Source: Agrobacterium fabrum str. C58 (GTDB lineage Bacteria; Pseudomonadota; Alphaproteobacteria; Rhizobiales; Rhizobiaceae). From it: a stretch of DNA of 64,000 nt. Positions 8,379-17,475 of the stretch are shown here, piece after piece. Under the pieces are notes generated by a model. It ran no database searches and was not told where the DNA came from. It saw nothing but the letters and a program-made list of their open reading frames with translations. A program made the translations under genes and the position numbers. Position 1 is the stretch's first letter, and each line of letters starts with the position of its first letter. The DNA is taken from assembly GCF_000092025.1 (NCBI RefSeq), contig NC_003063.2, forward strand, positions 682,001-746,000, read 5' to 3'.

Positions 8379-9503
8379 TCATCTCGTGAGGCCTTTGAAA
8401 TTCCGTTCCAACAACTCCGTAGGAACCTCTATCTCGTTCCATGCGGTGCCATCGAACGTGTGAATGCCGTGCTTTGAATCGAAGTAGTAGAGAACGTCGT
8501 CAATCGCCTGAACCTTGACCGGAGTTGGAACACTTTTGTTGATCCTTGGATCGAGGACGGGCTTCAGCGGCGAAAGAACGTGGCCGTCAAACCAATGAAG
8601 CGCATAGTCCGATGCAATGACCATCCGATCCTTAAATCGTGTAACGGACCGCAAATCCTCATCGTTCCCCTTGAAAGATACGTCCTGAAAACCATCACGT
8701 GCGTTGCCGAAAAGAATGACACCATTGTTTCCAACGGCCCACACTCTTTCGCTATCCTCTACAAGAATGTCCGAAAGCGTTGCGGGTTCGGCGTAGAATT
8801 TTCCCGAACGCGGTGTAGCAACAACACGCCAATCCGTTCCATTCCAGTGATATAATCTACCCTCCAGAACCCTGCTTTCGCCCTCGGCTGCGTGATGGAT
8901 AGCAAGAGCTTCATCAACTCTTCCAAGATCGAAGAGTTCGGCAGCCCGCTCCTCCTCCTCCTCAGTGAGTTTTCTCGTTGTGCTTGCCGGGCTGTAGGTT
9001 ACGTTCATATAGATGTCATTTTGCGATGACCCGGCCAAATCTCCAAATATAAGATACTCGTACCCTGCCTCAGGCCTCGGCAGCTTTTCCCTATGGAACC
9101 ATTCCCACGCGGAACCAGTTCGCCGGTACAATTGTGAATGGTATCCCGTTACGAACAGGGTTTCGTTTATAGCGACAATACGGTTGGTGTAGCCGAGCCC
9201 CTCCGCGTCCTCACTATAAACACCCGATCCTTCGATTTTCTCATGTCGAGGCTCTTCGCCGGCAGAAAGAGAATACACATCGCCTTCATCGCTTTTGACA
9301 TAAACAACGGGTTTGCCGTCCGCCCCTAACCTGCCCGTAGTACTGTCGATAATACGGGGAACGTCAAACCGTGTCCAAGGTTGTTCGAAATCTCCCTCAA
9401 AGACAAGAATGAACGAATACATGTCATCGTATTCACTTTCACTGAATGCAGCGCAGAATGTATTCTTGCTGAGCGCACAAGCGGAAGTGAGCCGTACGCG
9501 CAT
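8379..9503 (-). CDS. Uncharacterised protein, last gene of the T6SS cargo operon (beta-propeller-like)
   Basis: A 374-residue protein with no recognised enzyme motif. It contains repeated blocks of about 45-60 residues ending in patterns such as LYRRTGSAWEWF, LYHWNGTDWRVVATP, LHWFDGHVLSPL and IHTFDGTAWNEI, as in WD40/kelch-like beta-propellers that report on bound ligands. No export signal is evident. It starts three bases after the immunity gene stop, with GAGG seven to eight bases upstream of ATG, so it is part of the vgrG-adaptor-effector-immunity operon. By position it may be a second immunity or accessory protein for the DNase effector; that role is inference only. Confidence 0.7.
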   Translation of the reverse strand: MRVRLTSACALSKNTFCAAFSESEYDDMYSFILVFEGDFEQPWTRFDVPRIIDSTTGRLGADGKPVVYVKSDEGDVYSLSAGEEPRHEKIEGSGVYSEDAEGLGYTNRIVAINETLFVTGYHSQLYRRTGSAWEWFHREKLPRPEAGYEYLIFGDLAGSSQNDIYMNVTYSPASTTRKLTEEEEERAAELFDLGRVDEALAIHHAAEGESRVLEGRLYHWNGTDWRVVATPRSGKFYAEPATLSDILVEDSERVWAVGNNGVILFGNARDGFQDVSFKGNDEDLRSVTRFKDRMVIASDYALHWFDGHVLSPLKPVLDPRINKSVPTPVKVQAIDDVLYYFDSKHGIHTFDGTAWNEIEVPTELLERNFKGLTR

Positions 9504-9506
9504 GCC

Positions 9507-10244
9507 TTACCTCGCCGAACCGATTTTCCTGCGTGGAGTGACTGCGCCCAAGCTGCCGTCCCCGTCGCTTGGCGGTGAATAATCATAAAGCGTGGGCGAA
9601 TCGAGTGAAGCCAGCAAAAGTAAATGTTCCGGTACTTTCACCTTTTGCAGATGTTCGACATTATTCCGGCCACCAATACTGAGTGCAGGGGCGAAACCAT
9701 AAATCTCACCGGGTTCAAGTTGCCCAATCCTTTCAAGAGCCAAGGGCATCATGTTTTGGTATTTTTCGTCTTCCCATGGAGCCACATATGGAGAGACGTT
9801 GAATGACAATTTAAGACCAATCATCACTTCGTCGGTCCATTGGCGCTTTTGACCTTCGTCATACCCGCGGGGCTCCACTCGGACCATGCCGTTCGGCAGA
9901 TTTAACCGTATCGTCGCATCGCCGTACCAAATATCGACGTTACCGAACGCATTGTATCCGAAGGCAACCATGCGCGTTGGATCAAGCTCGGAATCACCGA
10001 GAAACACATAGTCGATAACCGGCTGAAATATAGAAGGATCGCATATCCAATACTGGCCTTTTGACCAACTGCACCAACCTTTTTCGATCCAGAATTTTAC
10101 CAGAATTTCAGGCAAACGATCCTTGTAGCGCTCTACTATTTGCGCACTAGGCTTCACTATGTGGTCGATTTCGTATGCATTGAGGAGTTCCTCAATCCAC
10201 TTGGTTTCAAATACGTTGTAGTTCGGCTGTTCTACCATTGTCAT
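9507..10244 (-). CDS. T6SS immunity protein, Tdi1-like (GAD-like domain plus DUF1851)
   Basis: Predicted cognate immunity protein of the upstream DNase effector. Residues about 10-130 resemble the GAD-like domain (SAQIVERYKDRLPEILVKFW, then GWCSWSKGQYWICDP) and the second half contains a DUF1851/Tdi1-like segment (EKYQNMMPLALERIGQLEPGEIYGFAPAL). This two-part organisation is that of the Tdi proteins that neutralise Tde DNases in A. tumefaciens. It overlaps the effector stop by 4 bases (ATGA), the tight coupling expected for an effector and immunity pair. It probably acts in the cytoplasm, having no signal peptide. Confidence 0.82.
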   Translation of the reverse strand: MTMVEQPNYNVFETKWIEELLNAYEIDHIVKPSAQIVERYKDRLPEILVKFWIEKGWCSWSKGQYWICDPSIFQPVIDYVFLGDSELDPTRMVAFGYNAFGNVDIWYGDATIRLNLPNGMVRVEPRGYDEGQKRQWTDEVMIGLKLSFNVSPYVAPWEDEKYQNMMPLALERIGQLEPGEIYGFAPALSIGGRNNVEHLQKVKVPEHLLLLASLDSPTLYDYSPPSDGDGSLGAVTPRRKIGSAR

Positions 10245-11821
10245 GTTCCTGTTAATGGCTCACCGGGGCGACTGGGGTTGCTGGGGCAAAGTCGAAGATC
10301 GACTTGCACACTGGGGCAGTTGTTCGCCGCTTGTCTCTTAGCATGCTCTGTTAGTCGGCTGGCGCGAGTATGTCCGTTTCGATTTGGATTGATCCATTGA
10401 CTTCCCATAGAACTATTCTCGGAAAGGCCACCTATCCGATTTTCAATTGGCAAGGTCTGATCGACCACAGAATTATATTTCCCACCCGCGATCATGTCTG
10501 GATTATGCAATGCCGCCGCCGAATCCAGATATTCTCCCAATTTTATCGGACCCTGGATTGGACCGTACTGATCAACGTACTTTTTCTGGATACGCGGGTC
10601 GTTTCTATATTCTTGGCGCGCTTTCGCCTGCAGTGGCTCCGACAAAGCCCGCATGCCCGCCGGATTTGCTAGATATTTTGCTTGATTGGCCAGCATCTGC
10701 TGTGGACTCATATTGTTGAGCCCTTGTTCCTGCAATTCCATTTGTCGCTTGAACTCATCAATATCGATCGTACTTTTGGTGGGCATAAAGCATATTATCA
10801 ATAACCGACATCTACGGTTCTCATCTTCGTCTATACGAACATTTGATCCAGGTGGCGGCACAGGGACAGGCGTAGGCTCCGGGTCCTGCGTAGGTTTATT
10901 TTTCTTTCTGTGCTCCTGAATTTTTGCAAACGTCTCAGTTCGGATGTCAGCACCACTGTCCCAGAATGGAAGTTCGTTCATTCTGCGTTGCGCATCTAAA
11001 AGCAATTTCTGTTCAAAATCATCCTGTGGGACGGTATCGGAAAAATTCATTTTGTTGGTCGGAATAAGCACACCGGCGGCGAATATTCCGATCCCCGCCA
11101 ATATCGTTCCCAAACTGACACCTCCCGCGGCGGCGGCAGCCCCTCCAGCACCGGAAGTTGCTGCACCGGCAGCGGTACTTGCTCCTCCAGCCGCGGCTCC
11201 ACCCGCACCTTGAACGAGTGGAGCAAATCCTGGCGTGACGAGAAAACCTAGAGCAGCGCCACCGGAAGGAGCAGCGTCAGATGAACGGTTTTGCTCTTCT
11301 GAAGCATCGGCGACTTCAATTGCACGAAGCGATCCTCGCACCGGATCATCGTCCTTGGGAGAGTTATATGTCTGCGTGCTGCGGACAAAGATCGCCTCAC
11401 CCTCGGTATTCTTGCTGTTCATATGAAAACGGTCGAGGTGGCGGATGACGTGCGAACCCTCTGCACGCACCTGGTCGGCATGGCCGATCGGTTCGCATAC
11501 GCTCTCCACCGTTCCAGATTTCACACCTTTTCGGACACCGGGTGCATCGCCATGGACATGTGTTGTGCACGAACGCATGACCATCGCCTTCTTACCCGTA
11601 AACCGAACGGAAGGCGTGTAATTTTTATCGTGGCCACAAAAATCCACGACAGGATAGGGAATAGGCACCACCGACGAGCCGACCGGTGTCAGGCATACAT
11701 CAGGTGCCAAAGAGACGATACGCGCCTCATCAATGTCACGTAACCCCTCGCGTGGCGTCTTCGTCGTCCATGTATCGGGGTATTGTGGTTCACCGATATA
11801 GTTGTCGCGAGGGATACTCAT
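10241..11821 (-). CDS. T6SS DNase effector, Tde-like (PAAR-like DUF4150 N-terminus, Ntox15 C-terminus)
   Basis: A 526-residue antibacterial effector. Residues about 30-175 form a PAAR-like DUF4150 domain (SLAPDVCLTPVG...VPIPYPVVDF...HVHGDAPGV) that caps the VgrG spike. A Gly/Ala-rich hydrophobic segment (about 200-260) may help membrane translocation, and a proline linker follows. The C-terminal 180 residues match the Ntox15 nuclease fold: FKRQMELQEQGLNNMSPQQM, the catalytic HxxD as ALHNPDMIAGG, and SSMGSQW near the end. Tde1/Tde2 of A. tumefaciens are DNases that use this HxxD. The gene overlaps its neighbours by 4 bases on both sides. The gene order vgrG, DUF2169, effector, immunity equals that of the C58 vgrG2 cargo module. 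Confidence 0.9.
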   Translation of the reverse strand: MSIPRDNYIGEPQYPDTWTTKTPREGLRDIDEARIVSLAPDVCLTPVGSSVVPIPYPVVDFCGHDKNYTPSVRFTGKKAMVMRSCTTHVHGDAPGVRKGVKSGTVESVCEPIGHADQVRAEGSHVIRHLDRFHMNSKNTEGEAIFVRSTQTYNSPKDDDPVRGSLRAIEVADASEEQNRSSDAAPSGGAALGFLVTPGFAPLVQGAGGAAAGGASTAAGAATSGAGGAAAAAGGVSLGTILAGIGIFAAGVLIPTNKMNFSDTVPQDDFEQKLLLDAQRRMNELPFWDSGADIRTETFAKIQEHRKKNKPTQDPEPTPVPVPPPGSNVRIDEDENRRCRLLIICFMPTKSTIDIDEFKRQMELQEQGLNNMSPQQMLANQAKYLANPAGMRALSEPLQAKARQEYRNDPRIQKKYVDQYGPIQGPIKLGEYLDSAAALHNPDMIAGGKYNSVVDQTLPIENRIGGLSENSSMGSQWINPNRNGHTRASRLTEHAKRQAANNCPSVQVDLRLCPSNPSRPGEPLTGT

Positions 11822-12927
11822 GCTGTCTCCCTTGCAGCCGCTTCGGTTTCAGGAGCCTTCAAGCGAACCCTGGTCAGGGTAAGCGTTGTTTCACCAGCAT
11901 CGGGAAGCGGAAAGCTGACGCGCCAGGTCAGAAGCACTCGTCCGTCATCGCGCCAGTCGAATTGCACGCCATCTAGTTTCAGCACATGCCATTCGTCGCG
12001 ATCCTCGCGAGAGCAATGGACACCGAGGGTGAGGCCGGGCAGCGAGCCTTTCGCGACCGGATGCTCAGAACTCAGGTTAACGAGCTCGTATTTCTCGTCA
12101 CCCTTGAGGTGAGGCGTCGCGACGAGATCAGGATGGGCGGCCTGCCAGAAGCGTGGATCGAAATCACGAGGCAAAAGCGGATGCCGTTCCGCAACCCATG
12201 CATCGTCATAGGTTCCGGTATATTGCTGACGGGAACGCCACCAAGGCGATACCAGGCCAAATCCCTGTGGCTCCGGCGCGTCCTTCCAGTCCAGTCGTTC
12301 GCCGGGCGACGTGATCTGAGGCGCGCGTACGGGAGGCGTGTCTGCGGGCATGTCGAGATTAACGATACCGCACCCCAGAAGATTGCGACGCTCCACATCC
12401 GCAGGGGTGTCGGTTTCGGTATCACCTGTGCCTGGAATGGTGCCGCCAAAGGCATTCGTCCAGCAGACAGCGACCTGACGGGCCGGCTCGGGATCGTTCA
12501 GCACCCAATCGCTGATGACCCGCTTCGGCTCCCTTGCGTAGAACCCTGCCCACTTTTCCTTGATGACGGGTTTCCAGAATCGTTGACCGCATACATCGAT
12601 CTCCTTGGAAACATCACCGACACGAATGGAGGCGCGCCAGGATTTCTGTGGCTCCTGCGACGGTGACCATGCATCTCCCAGGAAGCTGATATCCGTGCCG
12701 GGCTTGTCAGGGGTCAGATCGCTCTGCCGCAGGAGGACTGTTTGATGCGGATCACCCTCGTAAGCGTCTTCCCATTGAAAGCTCTCCTGCTCACGAGCGA
12801 TCTCCATTGTTCCGTCCTGCACATGCGTGAAGGTAGCGCGCACGGAGACGATACAATCGCGCCCTCCTTCGGCATCGAACTGACGGAAAGCCATCGCGGG
12901 AAACGGCAGGCGGTTCTGAAGTTCCAA
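11818..12927 (-). CDS. DUF2169-family T6SS adaptor/chaperone
   Basis: A 369-residue DUF2169 protein, a family that loads PAAR-containing effectors onto their VgrG. Diagnostic features are the N-terminal LPFPAMAFRQFDAEGGRDCIVSV, the central CGQRFWKPVIKEKWAGF with a strand-rich interior, WTNAFGG, and the GFG/PWWRSR block. It starts 13 bases after the vgrG stop and its end overlaps the effector start, so it is translated with the effector it is expected to escort. No catalytic motif is visible. An adaptor role follows from the family and context and is not shown directly. Confidence 0.88.
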   Translation of the reverse strand: MELQNRLPFPAMAFRQFDAEGGRDCIVSVRATFTHVQDGTMEIAREQESFQWEDAYEGDPHQTVLLRQSDLTPDKPGTDISFLGDAWSPSQEPQKSWRASIRVGDVSKEIDVCGQRFWKPVIKEKWAGFYAREPKRVISDWVLNDPEPARQVAVCWTNAFGGTIPGTGDTETDTPADVERRNLLGCGIVNLDMPADTPPVRAPQITSPGERLDWKDAPEPQGFGLVSPWWRSRQQYTGTYDDAWVAERHPLLPRDFDPRFWQAAHPDLVATPHLKGDEKYELVNLSSEHPVAKGSLPGLTLGVHCSREDRDEWHVLKLDGVQFDWRDDGRVLLTWRVSFPLPDAGETTLTLTRVRLKAPETEAAARETA

Positions 12928-12940
12928 GACCCGGCCTCCT

Positions 12941-15205
12941 TCAGTTCAGATCGATCGGCTTGCCGCGAAGCTGAAAATGATCCGTCGCCACGAAGTTGAA
13001 GGTCTTGCCAAGAATGATGACCTCGCCATTCGCCTTCATGATGAATTTGGAATCACCGCATTCGATGACAAACTCTTCACCGACGGCAATCTTCTTGAAC
13101 TTTCCGACGCTTTCCAGCGATGTCTGGCCGACATTGGTCACCTTACTCACTCCGATCTGTTCAGCCCGCGCCACACCGACGCTATCGGATTTGAACGTAC
13201 TGACGATCGTGTTCATGATGCCCGGCAGCGGAAAGAGGCCCGAGGCATCGGAACCGACGCCCGAGCCGGAGCCGGCAAGTGCCGTACCCGCATCCGCCCG
13301 CGGGCTTGGACCGGAGACAACGCCCTCGCGCGAGGAAAGTCCGCCCGCACCAAGAAAGCCGAGTGCGGATGAGGCGAGCGTGGTGGCAAAGGCCGCGACA
13401 CCAGGACCACCGCTGCCGGCGATCTGGGCTGCCTGCGAAAGCAGGCCAGCGGTCTGTCCTGAAAGCGCCTGCACGCCTGCCATCGCCATCATCGCCATCG
13501 GGCCAGTGCCGCCGACAACGGTGTTCACCGAACCACCGATCTCGTGTTTCTGGTTGCCGGAAACCTCGACGGCCCGATTTCCACCGACCGAGGCGACCTC
13601 GTGCCGATCGATGCGTTTGGTGCGGTCGTTCAAGACCCGCGTCGTCTGGTCCTTCTGGGCATGAAAGAACTGGTTCTCCTTGCCGGCTTCATCTTCGAAG
13701 GTGATTTCGTTGAAACCGTCGCCCTTGTGACTGTTGGAGCGCAGCACCATACGCGTCTTGTTGGCCGGCAGGTCGTAAGGCACGGAATTGGCGGGATTGT
13801 TGACCACGCCGATAACCAGCGGCTTGTCCGGGTCGCCATCGACAAAGGCAACCATCACCTCCATGCCGATGCGCGGGATTACCTGCGCACCCCATGTGCC
13901 GCCACCCCATGCCTGGCTGACACGCACCCAGCACGTATCCGTGCCATCCTTCTTCGCCTTGCGGTCCCACGGGAACCACAGCTTGATGCGGCCATATTGA
14001 TCCGGATGGATTTCCTCGCCTTCGGGGCCGGCGACGATTGCCACCTGCGTGCCCTCGATGCGTGGACGTTTGGTTGACCGGTGCGGCGTCAGCGGCACGC
14101 GGGCCGGAATTGCCTCGAAGTGATTGCGGTACTCCGGTTCGTTGCTGTTTGTCTCATAGGAGAGATCAACGATACTGTGGCTTGCCCTCACGATCACATG
14201 CTCCTCGTAGGCATGCTCGGGATGGGCAACCTCGAAAGGCGTAAAGCGGCGGCCGGCTTCCAGAATGCGCGTGGTCGACGAACCGAACACCCGGTCATGA
14301 TCGGCCTCGATGGACTGGGTTCTGAGTTTCTGCGCCCGCTCGGCCTCTTCCACCGTCTTGATGCGGGCTGGATATTCGTAAAGCTCGCGCTTCGTCGCAT
14401 CCGGCATCTGCACCAGCGATGGCGTCATTGTGCCCGGCACCATGCCCGGCGTCTCGAAATTCCAGTCCGCACCCGCGCGCTGGCCGGAGACATAGGAGAA
14501 CCGTCGCGCCCAGTCGTTGATGTGGTTACGGTCCGACGAGCCCTGCGCCAGGCGCACCGTTCCCTCGCCCTGTGCGGCCGGTGATGGTCCGAGCCAGCCG
14601 CTGGCGCTATCGGCCACATGCAGCTTGTGGGACCCGTCCTCGTGGCTGAACCAGTAAAACAGGCCGTCCTCTTCGAAACGGCGAGTGAGATAATCGAGAT
14701 CCGTCTCGTTAAACTGAACGCTGTAGTGCTGCGCAGGCGGTGGCGAAATGATGCCCGATGTATCGGGGGCGGGAATGCCGTGTTCGGAAAACAGCGTCTC
14801 GACAATCTCGACCGCCGTCTTGTCCATCCAGATGCGGCAATCGGAGCGGCGCGACAGCAGCCACATCTGCGGCCGGATGGTCAGCGCATAGGAGCGCATG
14901 CCGCGGGTAATCGGCGGCCCTTCATGCAATTCCGTCACCAGGCCGTTGAAGGGGCGGCGAACACCGCCGCCATCACCATCGCCCTGACTTATCTCGATCG
15001 AGACATCGACCAGCCGTCCGATCAGCTCCTCGGGCTTCACCGCTTCCTTCTTGGCTCGCACGGTCAGGCGAATGTCGAAGAGCTGCGATACGCCCTCCTC
15101 GACGGACAGGCGCTCCGGCAGAAGCTGATCCTCGCCGAGTGGCGAAGACACCTTCAGAACGCGGCTCGCTTGGATGAAGTCAGAGGAAGAGGGCTGGTCA
15201 TTCAT
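12941..15205 (-). CDS. vgrG: Type VI secretion spike protein VgrG (TssI)
   Basis: A 754-residue VgrG, the trimeric tip of the T6SS tube. The N-terminal gp27-like part (SSPLGEDQLLPERLSVEEGV onward) is followed by the gp5-like OB-fold (HPDQYGRIKLWFPWDR, CWVRVSQAWGG, PRIGMEVMVAFVDGDPDKP) and beta-helix repeats (NDRTKRIDRHEVASVGGNR). About residues 550-650 are an unusual Ala/Gly-rich hydrophobic insertion, and the last 80 residues (ECGDSKFIMKANGEVIILG...) form a short extra beta domain likely to dock the PAAR-like effector. No toxin domain is fused. It heads the cargo operon, and no structural tss genes are in the window, so the apparatus must be encoded elsewhere. Confidence 0.95.
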   Translation of the reverse strand: MNDQPSSSDFIQASRVLKVSSPLGEDQLLPERLSVEEGVSQLFDIRLTVRAKKEAVKPEELIGRLVDVSIEISQGDGDGGGVRRPFNGLVTELHEGPPITRGMRSYALTIRPQMWLLSRRSDCRIWMDKTAVEIVETLFSEHGIPAPDTSGIISPPPAQHYSVQFNETDLDYLTRRFEEDGLFYWFSHEDGSHKLHVADSASGWLGPSPAAQGEGTVRLAQGSSDRNHINDWARRFSYVSGQRAGADWNFETPGMVPGTMTPSLVQMPDATKRELYEYPARIKTVEEAERAQKLRTQSIEADHDRVFGSSTTRILEAGRRFTPFEVAHPEHAYEEHVIVRASHSIVDLSYETNSNEPEYRNHFEAIPARVPLTPHRSTKRPRIEGTQVAIVAGPEGEEIHPDQYGRIKLWFPWDRKAKKDGTDTCWVRVSQAWGGGTWGAQVIPRIGMEVMVAFVDGDPDKPLVIGVVNNPANSVPYDLPANKTRMVLRSNSHKGDGFNEITFEDEAGKENQFFHAQKDQTTRVLNDRTKRIDRHEVASVGGNRAVEVSGNQKHEIGGSVNTVVGGTGPMAMMAMAGVQALSGQTAGLLSQAAQIAGSGGPGVAAFATTLASSALGFLGAGGLSSREGVVSGPSPRADAGTALAGSGSGVGSDASGLFPLPGIMNTIVSTFKSDSVGVARAEQIGVSKVTNVGQTSLESVGKFKKIAVGEEFVIECGDSKFIMKANGEVIILGKTFNFVATDHFQLRGKPIDLN

Positions 15206-15334
15206 CAGGAACCTCGATAGCAGAGCTAAAAAATCAATCAGCTGTCAAAATCTCGACAGAATGCAATCAAACATTGTGGCGAAACCAAGGATTCAACATG
15301 AATTCTACAACCTGGATACGCCAAATATCCATGG

Positions 15335-16270
15335 ATGAAATCTGACAAGCCGGGGCATCGAGTGACGATCGAAAGAAATCCGAGACACACAAAACACGAA
15401 GCCGATACCTACGGCCTGCGCCGCGAAAAAGCCGCCGGGGCTCACCACGGGGCCGGATGGTGGGTCAGTATCCGGCGGCGTGGCCACAGGATTGTCAGGC
15501 TGTTCAAGGACAGCATCTACGGTTCCGGCGACGAAACCTACCGTCAGGCACGCGCGTACCGCGACGCCATCATTCTTGCCATTCCGCCCGCTACCAACCA
15601 CGAGCAGGCCGTGCTTCTGCGCAAAAACAACCGAAGCGGCATTTCAGGTGTCAGGCGTGTCGAGACGGCCGATGGCGATGTCTGGCAGGCAACTTTGATG
15701 ACCAATGAGGGGCAAAAAAGAGAAAACTTCTCCATCGCCAAGCTAGGCGAGGAGGCGGCAAAATCGATGGCGATCACTCAGCGACGCACCTGGCTGAGGG
15801 CATTGCCGGTTACGCATCTCGCCTATGCCCATCACGCTGCCGAGGTTGCGCGCACGCAATTTGGCGACGGGCTTGCGCCTGTAGACGATGTCATGCCGGA
15901 AGCGCATTACAGCGATGCGGACATTGAGGCACGTATCAGAGCTATCAACGATCGCTTTGATGCCGAGCGGCCGAAGCGCCTGCGCGTTCGGGTCAAAAGC
16001 TACTCAACAGACAGGATATCCATTGCCGTTTCCGACGCGGGTAGCCCCGCGCGTAAAAAACTCAGGCATCTCAACAGGCGAGGCAAGACCTTGGTCGACA
16101 TCATCGACACGATTAAGGAGAGCGTACGGGAGAGCGTGACGGCAATTCATGATGAGAACACCGCGTGCTGGTTCAGCTCCGAACACGCAAACAAACTACT
16201 CGACCTACGGACCTTCAATGTTGACGAAGGCTTTAACGTGCTCGTTTTTGTGCCGCCAGAGCGACATTAG
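15335..16270 (+). CDS. AP2/ERF-domain protein
   Basis: A 311-residue protein with an AP2-like DNA-binding module: RKNNRSGISGVRRVETADGDVWQATLMTN followed by the F...AKLGEEAAKSMAITQRRTW helix (about residues 98-155). A weaker preceding repeat around WWVSIRRRGHRIVRLFKDSIYG and TYRQARAYRDAI suggests two tandem modules. Bacterial AP2 domains are mostly found in mobile elements and homing-type or phage genes; no nuclease motif is seen here. The C-terminal half (about 200-311) is not recognised. It is divergent from vgrG, separated by 129 bases that hold a short inverted repeat, ctgtc-N8-gacag. Confidence 0.65.
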   Translation: MKSDKPGHRVTIERNPRHTKHEADTYGLRREKAAGAHHGAGWWVSIRRRGHRIVRLFKDSIYGSGDETYRQARAYRDAIILAIPPATNHEQAVLLRKNNRSGISGVRRVETADGDVWQATLMTNEGQKRENFSIAKLGEEAAKSMAITQRRTWLRALPVTHLAYAHHAAEVARTQFGDGLAPVDDVMPEAHYSDADIEARIRAINDRFDAERPKRLRVRVKSYSTDRISIAVSDAGSPARKKLRHLNRRGKTLVDIIDTIKESVRESVTAIHDENTACWFSSEHANKLLDLRTFNVDEGFNVLVFVPPERH

Positions 16271-16497
16271 ACAGAAGCCAGATGGCCATCTGCAGTGACC
16301 AATAATGTACATCAGACAACATTGACGAAAAATTCCAAGGTAGCCGATCGCGACTTCGACCAGCGCAAAGCGGGAGACATAAGGGAATTTCCGAACCAAC
16401 GAGTCCTGAGGCTGTTCGTCGGGTGTATTTTGGGAATTGCAGCTTCCGCTAGAGACCACCATACTTGAGCTGAACAAGTAACACTAATGGGGTTGAT

Positions 16498-16946
16498 ATG
16501 TCATTCAACGTCAACGATCTGGCTGCTGGATACGAAAACGTAACCAGTCTATTTGGGTTGTCGGCAAGGGATCAAACTATCCTGTTGTTCCGCAGGCTAT
16601 TAACTGAAACCGAGCATGAATTACTCCTGGCCTCCGGGAAAACAAGGTGTTCCCAATCTACATCGTTCCAGCATATCTACAGATCGGGGGAAAACTTCAG
16701 GATATCACCTTGGCAATACCAACCCGGCATCCCGTTAGTACATATCGATGTCAGTATTATCTTTTTGACTGCGATTCTCGGGAGATCAATGCCCAACCTG
16801 CAACTCGTGACAAAAAACATTCCCCCAAATATGCGGTCGTCACACGTCTCGACGAGATCAAGGCGCTGGGTAACAGTCAACCGCAAGAGGGGCATCGATA
16901 CGTGGCAAACGTCAACTACAATATCGTCAAACAATTCTTGTCATAG
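16498..16946 (+). pseudogene. Hypothetical gene, probably frameshifted near 16640
   Basis: Two overlapping frames look like halves of one protein. The first starts at ATG 16498 (MSFNVNDLAAGYENVTSLFG...LLLASGK) and degenerates after about 50 codons into Ser/Thr-rich sequence. The second opens at GTG 16647 (VFPIYIVPAYLQIGGKLQDI) and runs to 16946 with normal amino acid composition (YAVVTRLDEIKALGNS...). A one-base deletion between 16636 and 16647 would explain this. Alternatively the second frame is a separate 99-residue gene. No family is recognised. Confidence 0.45.
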
Positions 16947-16953
16947 TTTTTGA

Positions 16954-17475
16954 AACGAAATCCCGGCGACATCCAGGTTTTCCAGTAGACGCAAAAAATC
17001 CGGCAATATGTAGCAAGTGCCACAAGATTCCGATGAGGTCTGGTGCTATCTCCTGAAGATGTTCAGGAGTAATGCGTGTGGCGGCAGATGTCGTTGAATT
17101 GAAGGGCGAGTTAGCGGATTTGAGATCGCAGATTGCGATCCTCGAAGACCAGAACACCAACCGCCTTCGAGAAAGTCATCCAGTTCTACTATCCGGACTT
17201 CAGAAATACCGCTTCCACGGCGATGCCCAAACAAAACGTGCGTCATCGTGGAACTCATTCAATGTGTCAGAGTCAGACAGAAGTGAGCGACTTCTTATGT
17301 CAGGTACACCCTCAGTGTCATGTCCAAACATAAAAAGGCGGCATAAGCCGCCTTTTGTCCACCCTCAGATGGTACGTCTTTCTGGCATTGCTGCCAGAAT
17401 AGTCAGTAAACTCTTTCGAGTTGTTGGGCCGCAGCCACATACGATAGATAGAATGCCGGCTCGCACCTGTCAAGG
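16954..17475. other. No clear gene; contains one terminator hairpin
   Basis: Frames on both strands (for example 17072-17479 plus) lack ribosome sites, family motifs or convincing composition. The only defined feature is the hairpin at 17332-17356. Confidence 0.4.
17332..17356. terminator. Rho-independent terminator (bidirectional)
   Basis: aaaaaggcggc-ataa-gccgccttttg forms a GC-rich 6-bp stem extended by an A-run facing a T-run, the form of an intrinsic terminator that works in both directions. On the minus strand it lies downstream of the PemK/MazF-like gene that ends at 17476. Confidence 0.8.
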
